Assembly: GCA_040235375.1 (NCBI GenBank)
Contig: JBECKQ010000437.1
Location: forward strand, 1 to 46,299
Direction of reading: 5' to 3'
Length of the DNA stretch: 46,299 nucleotides
Source of the DNA: JBECKQ01 sp040235375
GTDB lineage: Bacteria; Planctomycetota; Phycisphaerae; UBA1845
The position numbers and the translations under genes were made by a program. The notes under the pieces are model-generated. The model made no database searches and had not been told where the DNA came from. It was given only the letters and a program-made list of their open reading frames with translations. Below, piece after piece: positions 8,281 to 16,974 of this stretch; within the stretch, counting starts at the first letter, position 1, and each line of letters opens with the position of its first letter.

Positions 8281-9303
8281 TCAGGCCACTCCCGCCATGG
8301 CCGCATGATAGGGTCGCCCGTTCGTCAATATCGAGGCGATCATGCACAGCAGCCGTCGGGCGATGGCCACAATCGCCTTCTTCTTACCCCGCCGCTGCGC
8401 CAGGTTGTCGAAGATCCGACGCCAGCGACACGTTTTGTTCACCAAACGCCATGCCGCCTGGGTCAGCACCCAACGAAGACGGCCCGGCCCCTCCTTGGTG
8501 ATGGACAACTCTCGAGTCCGCCCATCGGACTCGCGTTGGCCGGGAGCCAGGCCGGCGTAGGCACAGACCTTTTTCTGCGAGCAAAAGCGACGAATGTCGC
8601 CCAACTCGCTGAGCACCACGTCGATGGTCACCGGACCAATGCAGGGAATGGTCCTCAACAACGCCCGCGCCTCAGCCTCCTGAACCGGGGCGTCGTTGCC
8701 GAAGGCACCCAGACGAGCATCCGCCTCCTTGAGCTGCTTGGTGTAAAGCTGAAACTCCTCCGTCAACTGGTCCAGGGCGAAGCGATCGGCCTCCAGCACC
8801 TTGGCGGTCCGCAAGTAATTGAGCCCCTCCCGAGTGAAGAGGTCTTTCCGGTCCGCGTTGTAGTTGCTGAGGATCCGCCGCATCTTGTTGCGGACCGAGG
8901 TGAGCCGGCTGCTGATATGGGCCCGTTGACGCACGAGAATCCGGTAGGCCCGCAGCCGCTGGGTCGGGCGGTACGCCTCGGGGATCATGTTCAGGGCCAG
9001 ATATTCGGCGAGAACCTGAGCGTCGAGCTTGTCGCTCTTGCGGGTGCTCTCGGCGATGATCCGCATCTTTTTGGGGTGAGCCAGCGCGATCCGATCGGCC
9101 ATCGGCTCGAGGATCTGGGCCAGCCATTCGTAACCGGCCGTCGCCTCGATCACGGCCTGGAAGGGGCCCAATTGTTCGAAATAGGCGGCGATGGCGGGCA
9201 CGTCGCTGCACAACATCCGCTTGCGCTCCTGGATTTTGCGCTCTTTGTCCACGACGCAAAGGCTGATACTCTTCTTGTGGAGGTCGATGCCGACGTAGTT
9301 CAT
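8281..9303 (-). CDS. IS110-family transposase (DEDD recombinase)
   Basis: The 340-residue protein has both parts of an IS110 recombinase. The N-terminal RuvC-like DEDD domain starts YVGIDLHKKS (Asp7), with Glu53 in VIEATAGYEW and Asp91/Asp94 in RKSDKLDAQ. A helical middle is followed by the C-terminal Tnp20 domain (LLRTIPCIGPVTIDVVLSEL, YAGLAPGQRESDGRTR), which contains the candidate nucleophilic serine Ser259. AAGGAG is six bases before the ATG. All catalytic residues are present and the length is normal, so it looks intact. In characterised family members a bridge RNA from the element's non-coding end selects the target and donor. Confidence 0.95.
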   Translation of the reverse strand: MNYVGIDLHKKSISLCVVDKERKIQERKRMLCSDVPAIAAYFEQLGPFQAVIEATAGYEWLAQILEPMADRIALAHPKKMRIIAESTRKSDKLDAQVLAEYLALNMIPEAYRPTQRLRAYRILVRQRAHISSRLTSVRNKMRRILSNYNADRKDLFTREGLNYLRTAKVLEADRFALDQLTEEFQLYTKQLKEADARLGAFGNDAPVQEAEARALLRTIPCIGPVTIDVVLSELGDIRRFCSQKKVCAYAGLAPGQRESDGRTRELSITKEGPGRLRWVLTQAAWRLVNKTCRWRRIFDNLAQRRGKKKAIVAIARRLLCMIASILTNGRPYHAAMAGVA

Positions 9304-9530
9304 GGTTCGCTCCTTGTGTGGAAATCACCGGTCGAACGAAAAACGGCGATTTACCACGAGCTCAAGGCACCGTGAACCGGCTCGACCTCCCCTCATAGTT
9401 TCACCCCGCAACGCGGGCTCAGGAGCAGTGGCACACGTCAGCGCAAGAACACGGCGCGGACCCTCGAACAACTCAACTGCGTTTCGCGGGCTCGCCGTCC
9501 AGCAACCGCCGGCAACTACAATTGAATACC
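8281..9530 (-). mobile_element. IS110-family insertion element, ends unresolved
   Basis: The element contains the transposase gene at 8281-9303 and presumably much of the ~220 bp on its 5' side up to the hutH leader. IS110 elements lack classical terminal inverted repeats, so the ends cannot be read from one copy. The boundaries given are estimates. The element lies between korC and hutH and does not visibly interrupt a gene. Confidence 0.55.
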
Positions 9531-9599
9531 GGTGCTGACGGGCAACGCGCCCGCAACTCACCGAGACGAGCGGCGCTTCACATCCAACGGAGAAATGCA
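9304..9599. other. Transposase 5' non-coding end and hutH leader; candidate bridge-RNA region
   Basis: These 296 bp lie upstream of the minus-strand transposase and upstream of plus-strand hutH. In the IS110 (not IS1111) group the bridge RNA is encoded on the 5' side of the transposase, which would place it here on the minus strand. A CCCGC/GCGGG hairpin with an AAC loop lies at 9405-9417, and GCGGGCTC occurs at 9413-9420 and again near 9487. This is a positional inference; the RNA fold was not computed. Confidence 0.35.
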
Positions 9600-11162
9600 A
9601 TGAACGTCGTCCTTGACGGGAACTCGCTGTCGATAGAGCAAATTCGTGCTGTCGCCCGCGATCGGGCGAGCGTGTCCATCGCGCCCGAGGCGCGGCGCAC
9701 GATGCAGGAGTCCCGCGAGGTGATCGAGAAGTGCGTCGCCGCCGGCAAAGCCGTGTACGGCGTCACCACCGGCATCGGCGAGTTCGCCCGCATCATGATC
9801 TCGCCGGAGCAAAGCGCCGAGCTCCAGCGGCGAATCATCTACAGCCACTCGGCGGGCACCGGTAATCCGCAGCCGGAAGACGTCGTCCGCGCCGCCATGC
9901 TGCTGCGGGCGAACGTGCTGGCCAAGGGCTTCTCCGGCGTGCGCACGTGCCTGGCCGACACCGTCGTGGAGATGATCAACAAGGGCGTCGTCCCGTACAT
10001 CAACGAAAAGGGTTCGGTCGGAACGAGCGGCGACCTGTCGCCGCTGTCGCAGTTCGCCGAGGTCGCCATCGGCGAGGGCCGGGCGTGGTACAAGGGCGAA
10101 CTGATGTCCGGCGAGGAAGCGATGAAGCGGGCCGGCATCAAGCCCACCGACCTGACGTACAAGGAGGGCCTGGGCCTGATCAACGGGTCGCAGATGATGA
10201 CCGCCGGCGCCGCCCTGCTCGTCTACGACGCCGAGCGCGTCTTGAAGAACGCCCTGATCGCCAGCGCAATGGCGCTCGATGCGCTTCGTGCCGTCGAGCG
10301 GCCGTTCTACCCACCGGTTCATCGCGTCCGGCCGCACCGCGGGCAGTACGCCGTCGCCGGCAACCTGCTCCGTCTCTTCGAGGGCAGCGAGGTCATGGCG
10401 AACCGCACCGGCAAGGTGCAGGACGGCTACAGCATGCGCTGCACGCCGCAGATACTCGGCCCCTCGTTCGAGGCGCTCGAGTACGTTCGCCAGGTCGTCA
10501 ACGTCGAGGCCAATTCCGCCGCGGACAACCCGCTGTTCTTCGCCGAGGAGGACGAGTATTTCGCCGCGGGCAACTTCCACGGTCAGGGCGTGGGCATGGC
10601 CGTCGATTTCCTGTGCATCGCCATGTCCGAGGTGGCTAACCTCTCCGAGCGGCACACGAACCGCATGCTCAATCCGGTACTCTCCGGCCTGCCGGATTTC
10701 CTGGTCGAGGGCAAGGGGCTCAATAGCGGCCTGATGGTCGCCCAGTACACCGCGGCGGCGCTGGTCTCGGAGAACAAGGTCCTCTCTCATCCGGCCTCCG
10801 TCGATTCGATCAGCGTGTCGGCCGACCAGGAAGACCACGTGAGCATGGGGCCGATCGCCGTGCGCAAATGCGGCGAAATTCTACGGAACGTCCGCACCGT
10901 CCTGGCCATCGAGATGATGTCCGCGGCGCAGGCGTTCGAATTCCACGACGGGCGCAAGCCCGGCAGAGGCAATCGCATCGCCTACGACATGATCCGGCGA
11001 AAAGTTCCCAAGCTGGAGGACGATCGCGTGCTCTACCCGGACATCGAGGCCATCCGGCAAATGATCGAGGACTGCTCGATTCTCGACGCGATCGAGTCCG
11101 AAATCGGGCCGCTGAAGCTGGCCCGCGACGTGGAACTGCCGCGACCGAACGTGCCCGCCTGA
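9600..11162 (+). CDS. hutH: Histidine ammonia-lyase-like aromatic amino acid lyase
   Basis: The 520-residue enzyme belongs to the MIO-dependent ammonia-lyases; histidine ammonia-lyase makes urocanate from histidine. Tyr53 in YGVTTGIG, His83 in YSHSAGTG and Glu411 in QEDHVSM fall at or near the positions of the catalytic residues of Pseudomonas HutH (Tyr53, His83, Glu414), which favours histidine. The cofactor triad is Thr142-Ser143-Gly144 instead of the usual Ala-Ser-Gly. The ATG at 9600 has CGGAGA about seven bases upstream. No hutU, hutI or hutG is adjacent. The amino acid substrate is therefore probable, not certain. Confidence 0.88.
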   Translation: MNVVLDGNSLSIEQIRAVARDRASVSIAPEARRTMQESREVIEKCVAAGKAVYGVTTGIGEFARIMISPEQSAELQRRIIYSHSAGTGNPQPEDVVRAAMLLRANVLAKGFSGVRTCLADTVVEMINKGVVPYINEKGSVGTSGDLSPLSQFAEVAIGEGRAWYKGELMSGEEAMKRAGIKPTDLTYKEGLGLINGSQMMTAGAALLVYDAERVLKNALIASAMALDALRAVERPFYPPVHRVRPHRGQYAVAGNLLRLFEGSEVMANRTGKVQDGYSMRCTPQILGPSFEALEYVRQVVNVEANSAADNPLFFAEEDEYFAAGNFHGQGVGMAVDFLCIAMSEVANLSERHTNRMLNPVLSGLPDFLVEGKGLNSGLMVAQYTAAALVSENKVLSHPASVDSISVSADQEDHVSMGPIAVRKCGEILRNVRTVLAIEMMSAAQAFEFHDGRKPGRGNRIAYDMIRRKVPKLEDDRVLYPDIEAIRQMIEDCSILDAIESEIGPLKLARDVELPRPNVPA

Positions 11163-11175
11163 CGAACGCCGTCCA

Positions 11176-11892
11176 TTACTGCGACCGGCCGCGCGCGATG
11201 CGCGCGACGATCGCCACACCGAGGCAGCCGCACACGTAGCCGAGGCCCGCGCCGACGACACAGTCGCTTGGCCAATGCGCGAACGTGATGACGCGGCTCG
11301 CTCCGCATCCGATGGCCAGCGGCCAGACCCACCACCAGAGTGGCGGGTAGTACCACGCGAGGACCATGGCCAGAGCGAACGCGGCCGCGGTGTGGCCGGA
11401 GGGGAACGACGCGAGCATGTACCCATCGTTGCCGGGTTTCCAACCGACCCAGGTCCGGTCCGGTTTGAGCTCGTCAAACGGCGCGATCTTTTCCGCGGAC
11501 ACCGGCCGGTGCCGGGCAACCACCGATTTGGTGCCGTCATAACCCACGATGGCAAAGAACTGCGCCGCGAGGATCGCGGTGATAATCCAAAACCGTCTGC
11601 GCTTATCGAAGAGCCCGACGACGATACAGGCGGTGGCGATCGTGAGAACCTGGGCGAAGTTCTTCAGTCCGCTCAGGACCTGATCGAAGAACCCGGCCGG
11701 CTCCGTGCTGGGTAGCCGGGCCACCAAGGCCAGTATGCCGGTGTCGAAGGGGTACACCGCGGCAAAGGCTCCGGCTGCCAGCACCGCGGCGACGGGCACC
11801 CTCCAGCGCAGCCGACATGGCCGGTTCGTCCGGGTCAGCCCTTCTCCTGCCACCTCCCTGATCGCTTCCATTGCATGGCCCCGTCTGTTCAC
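11176..11892 (-). CDS. PAP2-family membrane phosphatase
   Basis: This 238-residue protein carries the three PAP2 signature motifs: KSVVARHRP, SFPSGHTAA and the C-terminal SRVITFAHWPSDCVVG with its catalytic His. Hydrophobic segments near residues 30-50, 85-115, 170-190 and 210-230 make it a multi-pass inner-membrane enzyme with an outward-facing active site. Likely substrates are undecaprenyl diphosphate or phospholipid-derived phosphates. An in-frame ATG seven codons later is an alternative start. It converges on hutH with 13 bp between the stops. Confidence 0.9.
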   Translation of the reverse strand: MNRRGHAMEAIREVAGEGLTRTNRPCRLRWRVPVAAVLAAGAFAAVYPFDTGILALVARLPSTEPAGFFDQVLSGLKNFAQVLTIATACIVVGLFDKRRRFWIITAILAAQFFAIVGYDGTKSVVARHRPVSAEKIAPFDELKPDRTWVGWKPGNDGYMLASFPSGHTAAAFALAMVLAWYYPPLWWWVWPLAIGCGASRVITFAHWPSDCVVGAGLGYVCGCLGVAIVARIARGRSQ

Positions 11893-11914
11893 GCCGCCGG
11901 CTCAGGATTTACCA

Positions 11915-12130
11915 CTAATAGGGACAGTGCAACCACCGGCCCCAATCCATACGGCGCCCCAGCGTACCGGCTGTCACCGTTATGACTCGGCAGCAGGAAA
12001 ACTGCAACCGCAGCCCGCCATTGGTATGCAAACGGTCATACTGGCGACGCCAAGCGGGTTGAGTGCCGGAGGGTGATGTGGCGGAATTTGCTTGCTTCTG
12101 CCGGCTCAACCTTGGTAATTTCCCTATTAG
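11915..12130. repeat. 10-bp inverted repeat pair around a promoter region
   Basis: CTAATAGGGA at 11915-11924 recurs inverted as TCCCTATTAG at 12121-12130. The pair brackets most of the gap between the PAP2 gene and the metallophosphoesterase gene. It could be a regulatory site, an insertion scar or chance. Confidence 0.25.
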
Positions 12131-12180
12131 CGTTGCCTGCGGCTGCACGGTCATTTCGAAGCGGCGGAGCGACCATAATC

Positions 12181-14433
12181 ATGGTGCGGAGAGGGCGCGG
12201 ACTTTCGGTTTGTGCACTTGCTCTGTACGTGCCGGCCAGCGGCATCGCCGCCACCGTTCCCACGTATCCGGGAGATTGCAATCTCGACTGGTCTGTCGAC
12301 CTGGAGGACCACGCCATCCTGACCGACTGCCTGGCCGGCCCCGGCATTGCGCCGGCCGGCGCATCGTGCGTCTGCTTCGACCAGGACGGCGATGGTGATG
12401 TCGACCTTGGGGATGCCGCCGCGTTCCAAGCCGCGTTCACCGGAAGCATTGTCGTCACCAGGCAGATTGGCGATGACGCCGACGATGGAACGGAAATCAC
12501 ATCGAGTGTCACGCAGTGGCAGAACAACGGTTATCTTGGCAGCGGCATCAACCGCATCGGATCCGGCGATGGTGAATCGTACACGGCCGGGCTTCGCTTC
12601 GAACTCCCCGACGTCATGCAGGGAGAGACCTTCGTTTACGCAAGGCTGATCTTGCCCGCGGCCGGCGGAGAGGCAGATTTCGGCACGGTTCTCAAGATCT
12701 ACGGGGTGGCAGAAGATTGCGCTCCCGGCTTCGATGTCGCCCCGCCACATGCGTGCCCACGAACGGCCGCGAGCGTCGAGTGGATTATCCCCACCGTCTG
12801 GCCTGAGCCGACGATCGACATCGACTGTGGCCCACTGCGTCGCTACAGTGCCGACATATCCCCGATCGTCAACGAAATTGTCTCCCGACCGGGATGGGGT
12901 GTCGGCGCGGAGGGCAAAGTGATCGCGCTGCTGCTCGAGAGTGGGCCCGGCCAGTCCGGCTTTCTCGCCTTCCACGACTATCGCTCCATCACCAACCCCA
13001 TGTGCCCCGGCACGCTCGCTCCTGCGCTTGAATTGTTTCGCACACCGATCTCGACTTTCGTCGCCCGCGAGCTGCTCAGCCGTCCAACCGCGACGTCGGT
13101 CACCGTGACCGCCATGTCGCAGATCGACCTGGAGGCGTTCATCGAATACGGCGTCGCGCCCGGCGTCTACCTGGAGCGGACGCTCCTGAGGTTCTGGCCG
13201 CGCGGCCAACCCATGACGATCTCGCTTGAAGGTCTTGAGCCGGACACCCGGTACTATTATCGCTTGCGGTTCCGCCGACCTGGTACGCCCGATTTCGATT
13301 CCACCCCCCAACGGACATTCCACACCCAGCGCGCAGCTGGCAGTGCATTTACATTTACGGTTCAGGCAGATTCGCACTTGCAGGCCGCCAGGCGCAAGCA
13401 CTTGCTGGCGAGTGAACGACTGTACCGCCTCGCCCTGCGGAATCAGCTGGAGGACGAACCCGACTTTCTCATCGACCTTGGCGATACGTTTCATTGCGAG
13501 TTCTACGAGGGCCGCGACGTGCTCGACGCCGAAGAGGCAATCGAGCGGCACCTCGATCAGCGTCCGTTCCTCGACCTGGCGTGCCATTCGGTGCCGTTCT
13601 TTTTCGTGCTCGGCAATCACGAGGGCGAGCAGGGATGGCAGCTCGACGGTACGCTCGACAATGTTGCGGCATGGGCGGCTGCCGCCCGCAAGCTTCTCTA
13701 CCCGCTACCCGAACCCGATGCGTTCTACACCGGTTGCACCGACGTGACCCTCGTCGGCCTGAGACAGAACTACTACGCCTGGCAGTGGGGCGACGCGCTC
13801 TTCATCGTCCTCGATCCCTACTGGTACACCACGACCATGCCGCAAACCTACTTCCCCGGCGGGGGCAGCGGCAACAATTGGGACTGGACCCTTGGACGCG
13901 ACCAGTACCTCTGGCTGCGCGACACGCTGCGGGCGAGCGATGCAACGTTCAGGTTCGTATTCGCCCACCAGGTTACCGGCGGCGTCAACAACTATGGCCG
14001 CGGCGGTGCGGAGGCGGCACGCAACGTGTTCGCCGGCATGGCAACCTACGAATGGGGAGGCGAGGATCAGGAGGGCAACAACGTGTTCGCCGCCTACCGT
14101 CCCGGATGGGGCGACGGCCAGTCGATCCACGATCTCATGTGCAGTAACGGCGTCACTATTTTCTTCCATGGACACGACCACGTATTCGTCGAGCAGGACG
14201 TGGACGGGATCGTCTATCAGGAATGCCCTCAGCCGAGCAACGTCGGATACGACTACGGATATTACGGCGACGGCCTGTATTCCATCGGCGTCCACCTCCC
14301 GAACTCCGGCCACCTCCGCGTCACCGTCGCGCCCACCAACGCACAGGTGGACTACATTCGAGCTTTCCTGCCCCAGCACGGCAGCAACGGCCAGCTTGCG
14401 TACTCCTATACCGTTCCCGCCGCCAGCCGCTGA
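12181..14433 (+). CDS. Secreted metallophosphoesterase with dockerin-like N-terminus
   Basis: The 750-residue protein starts with a probable signal peptide (about 1-23, ending near ASGIAA). A dockerin-like pair of Asp-rich loops follows (residues 31-84: GDCNLDWSVDLEDH and DQDGDGDVDLGD). Then comes a beta-rich segment resembling CBM96/DNRLRE domains (about 90-285), an FN3-like purple-acid-phosphatase N-domain (about 290-385) and a calcineurin-like phosphoesterase domain (about 390-740). Metal ligands are visible in QADSHLQ, DLGDTFHC, GNHEGEQ, FAHQ and HGHDHVF. An upstream GTG/ATG at 12073/12076 would add a second hydrophobic leader but has a poorly spaced ribosome site. The substrate is unknown. 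Confidence 0.85.
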   Translation: MVRRGRGLSVCALALYVPASGIAATVPTYPGDCNLDWSVDLEDHAILTDCLAGPGIAPAGASCVCFDQDGDGDVDLGDAAAFQAAFTGSIVVTRQIGDDADDGTEITSSVTQWQNNGYLGSGINRIGSGDGESYTAGLRFELPDVMQGETFVYARLILPAAGGEADFGTVLKIYGVAEDCAPGFDVAPPHACPRTAASVEWIIPTVWPEPTIDIDCGPLRRYSADISPIVNEIVSRPGWGVGAEGKVIALLLESGPGQSGFLAFHDYRSITNPMCPGTLAPALELFRTPISTFVARELLSRPTATSVTVTAMSQIDLEAFIEYGVAPGVYLERTLLRFWPRGQPMTISLEGLEPDTRYYYRLRFRRPGTPDFDSTPQRTFHTQRAAGSAFTFTVQADSHLQAARRKHLLASERLYRLALRNQLEDEPDFLIDLGDTFHCEFYEGRDVLDAEEAIERHLDQRPFLDLACHSVPFFFVLGNHEGEQGWQLDGTLDNVAAWAAAARKLLYPLPEPDAFYTGCTDVTLVGLRQNYYAWQWGDALFIVLDPYWYTTTMPQTYFPGGGSGNNWDWTLGRDQYLWLRDTLRASDATFRFVFAHQVTGGVNNYGRGGAEAARNVFAGMATYEWGGEDQEGNNVFAAYRPGWGDGQSIHDLMCSNGVTIFFHGHDHVFVEQDVDGIVYQECPQPSNVGYDYGYYGDGLYSIGVHLPNSGHLRVTVAPTNAQVDYIRAFLPQHGSNGQLAYSYTVPAASR

Positions 14434-14496
14434 TCGCCCTACGTCCGCCCGATCGACCGTTTGCCTCGCAGACGCCGCCGGTTTACCGTGGCGGCC

Positions 14497-15795
14497 ATGA
14501 AAAGCAGGCGAATCACTCCAGCCGGCGAGCCGTTGAACGCTGCAGTCCGCCTCCCGGGATCGAAGTCGATCACCAACCGGGCGATGATCGCCGCCGCCCT
14601 TGCGGACGGGCCGTCCACGCTCACCGGCGCCCTATTCTCCGATGACACGGAGTATTTGATCGCCTGCCTGCAATCGCTCGGCGTGCGCGTGACGTCAAAC
14701 GCCGCCAGCGCACGGATCGACATCGCGGGCACCGGCGGCAACATCACCGCCGCCGAGGCCGATCTGTTCTGCGGCAACAGTGGCACAACAATCCGATTCT
14801 GTACGGCTCTCTGCACGCTGGGCGCGGGCGCGTACCGGCTGGACGGCGTCGATCGCATGCGGCAACGGCCGATCGGGCCACTGGTCGATGCCTTGCGGCA
14901 GCTCGGCGCGGCCGTCGGGTATGAAATCGAGGAAGGACATCCCCCCGTCCTGGTTCGTGGCGGCACGCTTCGCACCGGCGCCGTCACGCTGGTTTCCCCG
15001 CCCTCAAGCCAGTTCGTCACCGCCCTATTGCTGGTGGCGCCATACGCGATGGGCGACGTGTTTCTCGACGTGCGCGGCGGCGTCGTCAGCGCACCGTATC
15101 TCGCGATGACCGTCACGCTGATGGACGCGTTCGGCGTCGCCGTGGTGGATCAGCTCGATGCCGATGCCGCCCGATTCGTCGTGCCCGCTCCGCAACGGTA
15201 TGCCGGCACGGAGTTCGCCATTGAGCCGGACGCCTCGAACGCATCGTACTTCCTGGCGGCGCCGGCCGTCACCGGAGGGAGTGTCACGGTCGAGGGCCTG
15301 GGCACGTCGTCGATCCAGGGTGACGTGCGCTTCGTGGACGTGCTCGAGCGGATGGGCTGCACCGTGGCGCGTGAGCCGCACCGGCTGACCGTGAGCAAGC
15401 CCCCGAAAGCAAAGCTGACCGGTGTCGACGCCGATCTGAACGCCATGCCTGACACGGCGCAGACGCTCGCGGTTGTCGCTCTCTTCGCCGACGGCCGGAC
15501 GACGATCCGCAACGTGGCCAACCTCCGCCTGAAGGAGACCGACCGCCTGGCGGCGCTGGCCGCCGAACTGGTCAAGTTCGGGGCCCGCGTGGACGTCGGC
15601 GATAACCACATTGCCATCGACCCTCCCGTCGCACCGCAGCCCGCCCACGTCGCGACGTATGACGACCATCGCATGGCGATGAGCTTCGCCCTGGCCGGCC
15701 TGGCCCTCGACGGGGTTGAAATCCTGGATCCGGCCTGCGTCAACAAGACCTTCCCAGATTTCTTCGAGCGTTTCGACGGCCTTACGGCCGGCTAG
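14497..15795 (+). CDS. aroA: 3-phosphoshikimate 1-carboxyvinyltransferase (EPSP synthase)
   Basis: This is the sixth step of the shikimate pathway, joining phosphoenolpyruvate to shikimate 3-phosphate in the cytoplasm. The 432-residue protein has LPGSKSITNRAM near the start, the PEP-site loop LFCGNSGTTIRF, the active-site arginine segment MRQRPIGPLVDALRQLGA, DASNASYFLAAPA, LKETDRLAALAAEL and YDDHRMAMSFALAGL. Length and order are normal. I chose the ATG at 14497, where the PGSK motif begins at the expected distance; a TTG 12 codons upstream is less likely. No other aro gene is adjacent. Confidence 0.95.
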   Translation: MKSRRITPAGEPLNAAVRLPGSKSITNRAMIAAALADGPSTLTGALFSDDTEYLIACLQSLGVRVTSNAASARIDIAGTGGNITAAEADLFCGNSGTTIRFCTALCTLGAGAYRLDGVDRMRQRPIGPLVDALRQLGAAVGYEIEEGHPPVLVRGGTLRTGAVTLVSPPSSQFVTALLLVAPYAMGDVFLDVRGGVVSAPYLAMTVTLMDAFGVAVVDQLDADAARFVVPAPQRYAGTEFAIEPDASNASYFLAAPAVTGGSVTVEGLGTSSIQGDVRFVDVLERMGCTVAREPHRLTVSKPPKAKLTGVDADLNAMPDTAQTLAVVALFADGRTTIRNVANLRLKETDRLAALAAELVKFGARVDVGDNHIAIDPPVAPQPAHVATYDDHRMAMSFALAGLALDGVEILDPACVNKTFPDFFERFDGLTAG

Positions 15796-15898
15796 CCGGC
15801 ATCGCTGCAGCCCGCCGCCGCTTTTGTCCGATAAACCAGGGACGCAGCGTCAATCGCGACCGCGGCAATGCCGCGCGCTTTCGGGAGCACGCCCTCGT

Positions 15899-16936
15899 AT
15901 GGCGGATGTCCTCGACCAAAACGAAGTTGACGCCCTGCTGGCGGCGGTGGACGCCGGGCAGATGGACGATCAGGCCGGCTCCTCGCGGGTGCCGGCCCGC
16001 GCTCCGCAGAAGGAAGCCCAGGCCTACGATTTCAAGCGACCGGAGCGCGTCAGCAAGGATCAGATGCGCTCGCTCGCGAGCCTGCATGAGAGCTTCGCCC
16101 GCAATCTGGGCGCATCACTGTCCAGCTTTCTGCGTACGATCGTCGAGGTGCGCGTCGCCACGATCGAGCAGCTCACCTATAGCGAGTTCATACACTCCCT
16201 GCCGAACCCGACCAACTTCAACCTCCTCAAGTGCGAGCCGCTCGAAGGGCAGATGTGCCTCGAGATCAGCCCGCTGATCATCTACCCGATCATCGACCGC
16301 CTTCTCGGGGGCTCGACCAGCGAGATGTTCATCCCGCAGCGCCCGCTCACCATGATCGAGCTGCGGCTCATCCGGCGGATCACCGACCGCGCTCTCGCCG
16401 AGCTCACCGAAGCGTGGGCGTCTCTCGTTGACGTGAAGTTCGGCCTCGGCGAGGTGGAGAGCAACCCGCACCTCGTGCAGATCGTCGCTCCGAACGAAGT
16501 AGTGGTCGTGATCGGGCTCGAGCTGCGCATGGGTCCGCGCGCCGGCACAATGAGCCTCTGCATCCCGTTCAACGTGATCGAACCGGTTATGCCGAAGCTT
16601 GCGAGTCAGGGTTGGCTCGCCTATCGGCGGCGTCCAAGCGCCGAGGACAAGTCAAAGCAGATCATTAACTCGATCGAGCCGGCCAAAGTCGAGCTGTGTG
16701 TCTGTCTCGCGGAAACGACGATTACCGTCGGCGAGCTTCTGTCGCTCCAGAAAGGCGACGTTATTCAAACCACCAAGCCGTATACGGAAGAAGTGCTCGT
16801 CCGCGTCGAAGGGAAGAACAAGTTCGCCGCCGTGGTGGGTCGGCATAAGGACCACCGCGCCGTCAAGCTCACCCGCAACGTGCAGCCCGGCGACCGCCTC
16901 GAGCGCCCCGTCATGGACGTCACCATGAGCGACTGA
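15899..16936 (+). CDS. fliM: Flagellar motor switch protein FliM
   Basis: FliM forms the middle of the flagellar C-ring and binds phosphorylated CheY. The 345-residue protein starts with the CheY-binding peptide LDQNEVDALLAAV. It continues through the CheC-like middle domain (about 45-240, with LPNPTNFNLLKCEPLEG and LIIYPIIDRLLGG) and ends in the SpoA/FliN-like domain (about 265-340, ITVGELLSLQKGDVIQ). GGGAG is about 11 bases before the ATG. No other flagellar gene is present in the window; neighbours are aroA and a secreted protein on the opposite strand. Confidence 0.95.
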   Translation: MADVLDQNEVDALLAAVDAGQMDDQAGSSRVPARAPQKEAQAYDFKRPERVSKDQMRSLASLHESFARNLGASLSSFLRTIVEVRVATIEQLTYSEFIHSLPNPTNFNLLKCEPLEGQMCLEISPLIIYPIIDRLLGGSTSEMFIPQRPLTMIELRLIRRITDRALAELTEAWASLVDVKFGLGEVESNPHLVQIVAPNEVVVVIGLELRMGPRAGTMSLCIPFNVIEPVMPKLASQGWLAYRRRPSAEDKSKQIINSIEPAKVELCVCLAETTITVGELLSLQKGDVIQTTKPYTEEVLVRVEGKNKFAAVVGRHKDHRAVKLTRNVQPGDRLERPVMDVTMSD

Positions 16937-16974
16937 TCAGACCGCGCTGCCAAGACCGCCGACCGCGGCCGCCT

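Noticed and set aside
7803..8306. A 167-codon minus-strand frame downstream of the transposase
   Set aside because: It has Arg/Pro/Ser-rich composition, overlaps the transposase 3' end and shows no domain. I considered a group II intron remnant but found no domain V hairpin.
12271..12430. Dockerin-like segment as evidence for a cellulosome
   Set aside because: No cohesin domain or scaffoldin is visible. In Planctomycetota such Asp-rich segments are widespread without cellulosomes.
12151..13620. A 489-codon minus-strand frame opposite the metallophosphoesterase
   Set aside because: It has no domain, and the plus strand carries all metal-ligand motifs in order.
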